From positions 46,927 through 110,926 of the forward strand of contig JAJEKB010018899.1 of assembly GCA_022393335.1 (NCBI GenBank): a stretch of DNA of 64,000 nt, written 5' to 3'. This document shows, in pieces, positions 60,401 to 64,000 of the stretch. A program made the translations under genes and the position numbers. This DNA comes from Macrotrachela quadricornifera. Taxonomy: Eukaryota; Rotifera; Eurotatoria; Philodinida; Philodinidae. Each line of letters begins with the position of its first letter. The first letter of the stretch is position 1. Under the pieces are notes generated by a model. It was not told where the DNA came from. It saw only the letters and a list, made by a program, of their open reading frames with translations, and did not search any database.

Positions 60401-62187
60401 AAGTAGCTAATCAATCCAAGCCATACACTAGAAGTATATGTACAGTTGAGAAGTTTGTAGGAGAAATGAAAGGAACAACAAATATAACAGCTGATTACTT
60501 AATGGAGCTATTCAAAAAGGAGATGATAGTTGCTCGTGCAGCAGGATTCGAATGGCGAGATGTAGTAGATTCGATGTTCCCTGACGCGAATATACTATGG
60601 AGATCGATGAATCGAAATGAACAGCAATCTTTCATACAAAAACACGGCGCGTTATGGTGGGGTGCCAGATACAGAATTCCCAATGAGCAATGGGAACAGG
60701 TAAATAAACTTCGGAGGGAAGGAAGACTGGAAATTTCGGGTGGATTACAATATATAGAAATTGCTACAGATACCGGTTTCAATTTGACTATCAAAAATCC
60801 GGATGAATCTCTTAGAATTGTGCACACAAAAAAAATTGTTAATAACACTGGTCCATCAAAATGTTTGGAACAAATGCCTGTATGCGCCAAAGAACTCGTT
60901 GCCAATGGTTTAGCAAGAATGCACCATAATGGAGGGCTTGATGTTAATGATCATTTTAGACTCATTAATGCTGAAGGTCAACCATCGTCACAGTTTTATG
61001 CACTGGGACCTATCGTCAGTGGTGCATATCCTGAGTCAATAACAATTCCGGCTATTCGCTGCAACGCTAGTATAATGTCCAACTCATTAATTCAGCATCA
61101 TGTTACTGCAAAAAGAAATGAACTTCATTTCAGTGGTTACAACCATAGACCTTACGATTATTCGACAATGAATCCGGATATGCTTTCCGATGAATTTAAG
61201 AAAACACGCTTTGCTCATAGCCTAACAAAAATCTATCCACGACATTATACAGTGGAAGAGAAAGCTCAATTCTATACTATTGAATTTGCAGAAAAAGCGC
61301 TAGCATCCGGTAAAATTAGTGCTCCGCCAAATAAATCAGTACTTTGGTCCGGTGGTTACATTCCTTCACATCCACTCGGTTATGGATTGAGTAGAATTAT
61401 CGCTGAACGTTGGTTAGTGGAAAAGAATGCTGAAGTTGAATCAAAAAGTGAGGATAATTATACATGTGAAGACCTTTATCATACAGTAGCCATGACGGAG
61501 GCAGGATTACCAATTCTAAATGAAATGTGGGACGATTTGAGTATTCCTTACAGCATAAAAAAACTAGTGACACCTACCTATATTTTGGGTTTTGCTGCAT
61601 GTGCCATTGGTGAAATCAGTCTCAATGTGGATGATACAGACACAGATTCATTCTTTCGTGAAAATGAATTACAGATTGTTATGGAGAATCCCAATATTAC
61701 TTCGGTCAGAGTAATAAGAGTGAATCGTGAAACAGACACCTTGCAAGAAACTTTATATGTAGATCGGCACAAATGGTATAATGCTCAGAAAGATCAATGG
61801 GTAAATTCTATAATAGCTAGATATCAACTGGCCCGTCGTAGCTGGGAAAGAAGTAATTGTAATTATCCATTATATGAACGTATGTCGAGATCTTTAATCG
61901 AAGAACTGTACGATAGTTATACAAATATGACAAGTGGGAACAAGCTGATTCAAGGATTTCATAGAGTAATTGATATAGAATACAAAGATATTAGTCAGGA
62001 GCACGACAAAGCGTTGGAAATATTGCGATTGAAAAAGTTTGCTCCGCTGATTGAAACTGATCACGAGTTATTAAATCATGACAAAGCAAATAACGAAGAT
62101 TTCAGAATGGCTCTGAAAAATTTTTATTCAATCAAGGATGGCGAAGCGCGTAAACAATCATTAGACCTTACTCAAGAGAACATGTAG
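57454..62187 (+). CDS. Intronless fusion: dGTPase-like HD phosphohydrolase + unknown middle region + FAD/NAD(P)-binding enzyme
   Basis: One uninterrupted frame encodes 1,577 residues. Residues about 1-470 resemble bacterial dGTP triphosphohydrolases: RSRAWARLKGIYQF, then the complete HD set H81 (REAHS), H113-D114 (VHDIGHPPFAHWG) and D225 (AAQSDRLSF), plus the LNWNHD motif. Known relatives hydrolyse dGTP to deoxyguanosine and triphosphate. Residues about 490-720 are unrecognised (SNVGF...IYIEGAGELF...DRIHVLASNVGFRTYR). From about 735 an FAD-binding Rossmann motif (IVIVGAGVSGIISATYL) opens an HcpA/YdhS-like FAD-NAD(P)-binding domain, with a second nucleotide motif near 946 (VIIGTGNGACFSALW) and a late NNTGP block. 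About 350 C-terminal residues are unassigned. There is no signal peptide, so it is probably cytosolic. No introns in 4.7 kb, beside a gene with 45, suggests horizontal acquisition. Metal ligands and dinucleotide motifs look intact. Confidence 0.85.
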   Translation: MSNDSLNANTNDHIGQYFDFNNRSARYQAESVLLEDTKNAAARFEEERDTILRSRAWARLKGIYQFAINYTDPRLTNREAHSINVKDTAEKIAKNLGLGRESQLLAGNIGLVHDIGHPPFAHWGQLAIKKALQPHGLNWNHDTAGVRILTDWMEDGKEGRNWSPTFIEGMVKRFWHYDQSKPCSFYNHEMTEIPDIVKSIDQAHNGVMKLESFNHIEGQIAAQSDRLSFNVTDLEDGFRIGRFTPEMIKSNFPFAWDILDRTVDEFIAEYKIITSCDKHIQLLKTIIYKDIDMMGFISQRFAASFHEALMQNLLDNTMVNLKKAIDAQLIQNAEDIRNFDSVCVEFSSTLNEQFKKYARFCRECIFKATAPFEHLVAAMINNYEIGKVQLPPIWQKEFNEIQTAGEKIEIIAKFLTCEITDRDVINHVSKYSPDVYRDHCPPFESIVDSNLTFDEATKRMNELLRKYFENNIGIPIISVDDLDFSDDKSIPIISVAKKFILSVPRQGETIQITSTGKYKSGEEFHQGDPVKCGDDIISGTGIAFYNPTDDQWLAAISGLEQDDRNVIVLNEVTREQAIRLQKTLDEYGDPERITISQLKEILAYAKSLGLTNRYTSNVGFVKKMMENVPGYEKAPGSIYGWKQRKGAHICRAIYIEGAGELFQSLGEPEKFYDGALMVKHATDRIHVLASNVGFRTYRHLNNSVIAKDDVPLQEPHRTEKFRTTHEITSGFDSTKIVIVGAGVSGIISATYLIQEFLKTTPFGYTLEISIIDSIRNPGGSTYNRPSPARVTMANSIGGLGIESSTACMEHINKDPEKWKNIFRDAAYKKDQGFDPQASVSHAQYGEYVRDHFESFIKLLESNKAPVKAEFIHDRVIKATEDAAASKCIVTLGSGNQICANAIVYAMGNANPKPLVDKDSLTLCGKNGYYNLDDHAFTPENVNETDFTVIIGTGNGACFSALWAVDHGYNGKFLLVSRSGLVPEVANQSKPYTRSICTVEKFVGEMKGTTNITADYLMELFKKEMIVARAAGFEWRDVVDSMFPDANILWRSMNRNEQQSFIQKHGALWWGARYRIPNEQWEQVNKLRREGRLEISGGLQYIEIATDTGFNLTIKNPDESLRIVHTKKIVNNTGPSKCLEQMPVCAKELVANGLARMHHNGGLDVNDHFRLINAEGQPSSQFYALGPIVSGAYPESITIPAIRCNASIMSNSLIQHHVTAKRNELHFSGYNHRPYDYSTMNPDMLSDEFKKTRFAHSLTKIYPRHYTVEEKAQFYTIEFAEKALASGKISAPPNKSVLWSGGYIPSHPLGYGLSRIIAERWLVEKNAEVESKSEDNYTCEDLYHTVAMTEAGLPILNEMWDDLSIPYSIKKLVTPTYILGFAACAIGEISLNVDDTDTDSFFRENELQIVMENPNITSVRVIRVNRETDTLQETLYVDRHKWYNAQKDQWVNSIIARYQLARRSWERSNCNYPLYERMSRSLIEELYDSYTNMTSGNKLIQGFHRVIDIEYKDISQEHDKALEILRLKKFAPLIETDHELLNHDKANNEDFRMALKNFYSIKDGEARKQSLDLTQENM

Positions 62188-62788
62188 AAAATGCAAAAAA
62201 TGTGCGATCTGTAGACTGCGCTACAATTGATTATTTTACGTCAGACACTGATCATTGTCTGATGTTGTATATTCCTTTTCCCATTCAGAAAAGAGAAACA
62301 TATCTGGCAGATGTTTATTCGATTTTTCATTGATGCAACAAGTTTTTCTCCAGAATATTAGAGTGTTGTAGTGCGTGGATAACTATAGCTATCACATCAG
62401 CAGGTAAGTCGAGCTTGTTGAATCAATCTCATCAAGAAGTAAATGACAAAGTGATTGAAATGAGGAAATTGTTCAGGTTATATACTATGTATTGTAATAC
62501 TTTATTTGGAAAGACGTCATTATATTCCATTCACCAAGTACAGTTAATGAAACTCAACGTGAATGTATCGGTCCTCGGCGCCTGATTGACATCGTTGTCA
62601 GTTTTCCAAAGAGAGGATTCCAAATATTGACACTGATGAATGAATCCATAGGTAAACTACCATAATTTGGAAAAGTATTCTTTTGGTCATTTTTTGCTTA
62701 TCTAGTAGCATTGATTAAAAAAAACTCATAATATTCGAATTGTTTGAGTTATTTTAGAATTCTCGATATCATCATTTAATTTGTAGAA
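62188..62788. other. 3' flank of the fusion gene with one possible exon
   Basis: Between about 62510 and 62652 one frame gives a protein-like reading (CIGPRRLIDIVVSFPKRGFQ) ending at a GTAAAC donor-like site. A stop precedes it with no start. It could be an exon of a gene continuing to the right or a remnant. The remainder holds nothing recognisable. Confidence 0.3.
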
Positions 62789-63000
62789 GGTTGTGGAAGA
62801 GATGACTATTCAATTGCACAAGTTCCAAAATATGTTTCTATTTAAGAAATATCTACTCTTACGTAATGTATCGAGATATGTCTATACGAAGTGGATTGTT
62901 GATGAAAAACCCGTAAAAAATTTCTTCAGAATATGCTTCAAGCGAACGCTAATGGATTCTCCAGAAAATATTTATTCTTACGAATATGCAAAAGGTAACC
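62789..63000 (+). other. Possible coding exon of unknown gene
   Basis: It is bounded by a TTTGTAG acceptor and a GGTAACC donor-like site. One frame is open throughout (for example RNVSRYVYTKWIVDEKPVKN and FFRICFKRTLMDSPENIYSY). The frame that would join the preceding possible exon instead reads GCGRDDYSIAQVPKYVSI and stops. Neither reading is recognised, and the two are incompatible, so one or both are chance or the gene is decayed. Confidence 0.25.
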
Positions 63001-63522
63001 TATAAACTACAGAAATTCGGAAACATCAATCATCACAACAGAGTCTTCTAATATGTGGAGAGCTTTACAAAAGTCAAACTATCTTTACGAAATCAAATAA
63101 AACTATGAGAAAGTAGCAGGTTATAAAAGAAAAAGCTACTTGATGTTTTTATCCATTATGTGTTCAGTATTATTTGTTCTATAATGCAGTCTAGAAAAAA
63201 AAATCAGTGTTTCATGATTTTGTTGTTTTCTAATAAAGATTTTAAATATATTGATATTTTTACTTCAATTGCGACAGAAAAACGACACATAGAAGTGCAT
63301 ATAAATTACCATATGTCAATGATTTCATTTTTATTTGAAAATACTTTCATACCAAGATAAAGAGAAAAGGAATGTTTCTCATATAAAATGTGAGAAAAAT
63401 TCATATATTATAGAAGAGTTTACAAACAGCGTTATCATCGATGAATAGGTAATGTTAAATGCATCATAACTAATGTGTAAAAGTTTCAATGAGTGCATTT
63501 TCATATATTTTTTCTGATCTAG
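63001..63522. other. Intergenic or intronic stretch, nothing recognised
   Basis: AT-rich sequence between two possible exons. The open frame at 63160-63360 has no features of a gene. It is either intron or spacer. Confidence 0.4.
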
Positions 63523-63835
63523 GATTATTCCAACCTCATTTAAAAATCGTTCGTCAACAATAACATCAGTAACAGCGACAGAGCTTATGCATGAAGACAA
63601 TGATGGCGATCGATTTTTTTATTATTTAATGTTTATCATGCCAATACTTGCACTTACTGCTTATATCTATGATGCTTACACGCTTCTTAAATCTGATGAT
63701 CGATTTGCTGGTCTTCTTTCTTCAATTTTGTTCATATTTTATTTCCTACAATACTCTTCCGTTATTAACTCTAAAATACAACTAACAATTTACCATTGTC
63801 TCATTTGGATAATTCCCTCGACTGAAAGGAGGGTC
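63523..63835 (+). other. Possible exon encoding a two-helix membrane segment
   Basis: After a TCTAG acceptor one frame reads through TELMHEDNDGDRFFYY, a helix FIMPILALTAYIYDAY, KSDDRFAG, and a second helix LLSSILFIFYFLQY to ERRV. The composition is that of a membrane protein exon. No upstream exon fits in phase and the sequence runs on to a GT-rich tract (63850-63880). No family is assigned; the window may cut a gene here. Confidence 0.3.
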
Positions 63836-64000
63836 ATACAAAAAAAAATAGTTTGTTTGTGTGTGTGTTTGTGTCAGGGTCAAAAGAACATCGAGGTCAA
63901 AAAAACATTGTCTAAAAGGCTCATGAGCACTTGCCTTTCACATATACTTCCGGTAAAGTTTGACCAAAGGTAATCGGGGTCGGGGAATCGAATGGCACTA

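Noticed and set aside
63845..63890. GTGTGTTTGTGTG-rich tract considered as telomere repeat
   Set aside because: It is a short GT microsatellite without the GGG component of a TGTGGG repeat.
1..64000. tRNA and rRNA genes
   Set aside because: No A-box/B-box pair with a cloverleaf and no conserved rRNA core were noticed by eye on either strand; a tRNAscan-type search would be needed to exclude them fully.

Overview
The window reads as nuclear DNA of a small invertebrate, most probably a bdelloid rotifer. This is inferred from an AT-rich base composition, very short GT-AG introns (mostly about 45-90 bp), animal-type genes beside intronless bacterial-looking ones, a secreted NHL-repeat protein, a DDE transposase lineage I associate with rotifers, and degenerate TGTGGG-like repeats. 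A run of 10 N at 6292-6301 is an assembly gap.

Layout. 1-8.5 kb: a two-exon DUF4419 gene (2471-3758, +), a 701-bp foldback MITE with TA duplications (4145-4845) and an eight-exon UNC93-like membrane protein (5739-7347, -) cut by the gap. 8.6-21 kb: an NHL-repeat exon (8670-9589, -), long gene-poor DNA with decayed coding pieces, and a nested transposon stack at about 15.8-19.5 kb. In the stack a dead mariner carries one foldback element in its left terminal repeat and an 8-bp-TSD hAT-like element in its transposase, and that hAT-like element holds a third foldback. 21-28.4 kb: a large secreted/membrane protein with a cysteine-rich domain (21109-26405, -), then two more foldback elements. 28.4-36.6 kb: a secreted protein ending in a phage tail-collar domain (28424-30551, +), a decayed DDE transposase, telomere-like G/C-rich tracts and a possible tiny secreted-peptide gene. 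36.7-53.7 kb: one complete fibrocystin-L (PKHD1L1)-like gene on +. I traced 46 exons whose phases all agree, giving 4,652 codons with IPT/TIG, PA14-like, G8 and beta-helix regions and one C-terminal membrane helix. 54.2-55.8 kb: an intronless secreted type-B carboxylesterase. 57.5-62.2 kb: an intronless 1,577-aa fusion of a dGTPase-like HD phosphohydrolase with an FAD/NAD(P)-binding enzyme.

There are no operons; each gene stands alone. The most unusual items are the HD-dGTPase/FAD fusion, which looks horizontally acquired and whose HD metal ligands appear intact, the tail-collar chimera, and the nested mobile-element stack. Several host genes here (fibrocystin-L-like, collar protein, esterase, cysteine-rich membrane protein) encode secreted or surface proteins.
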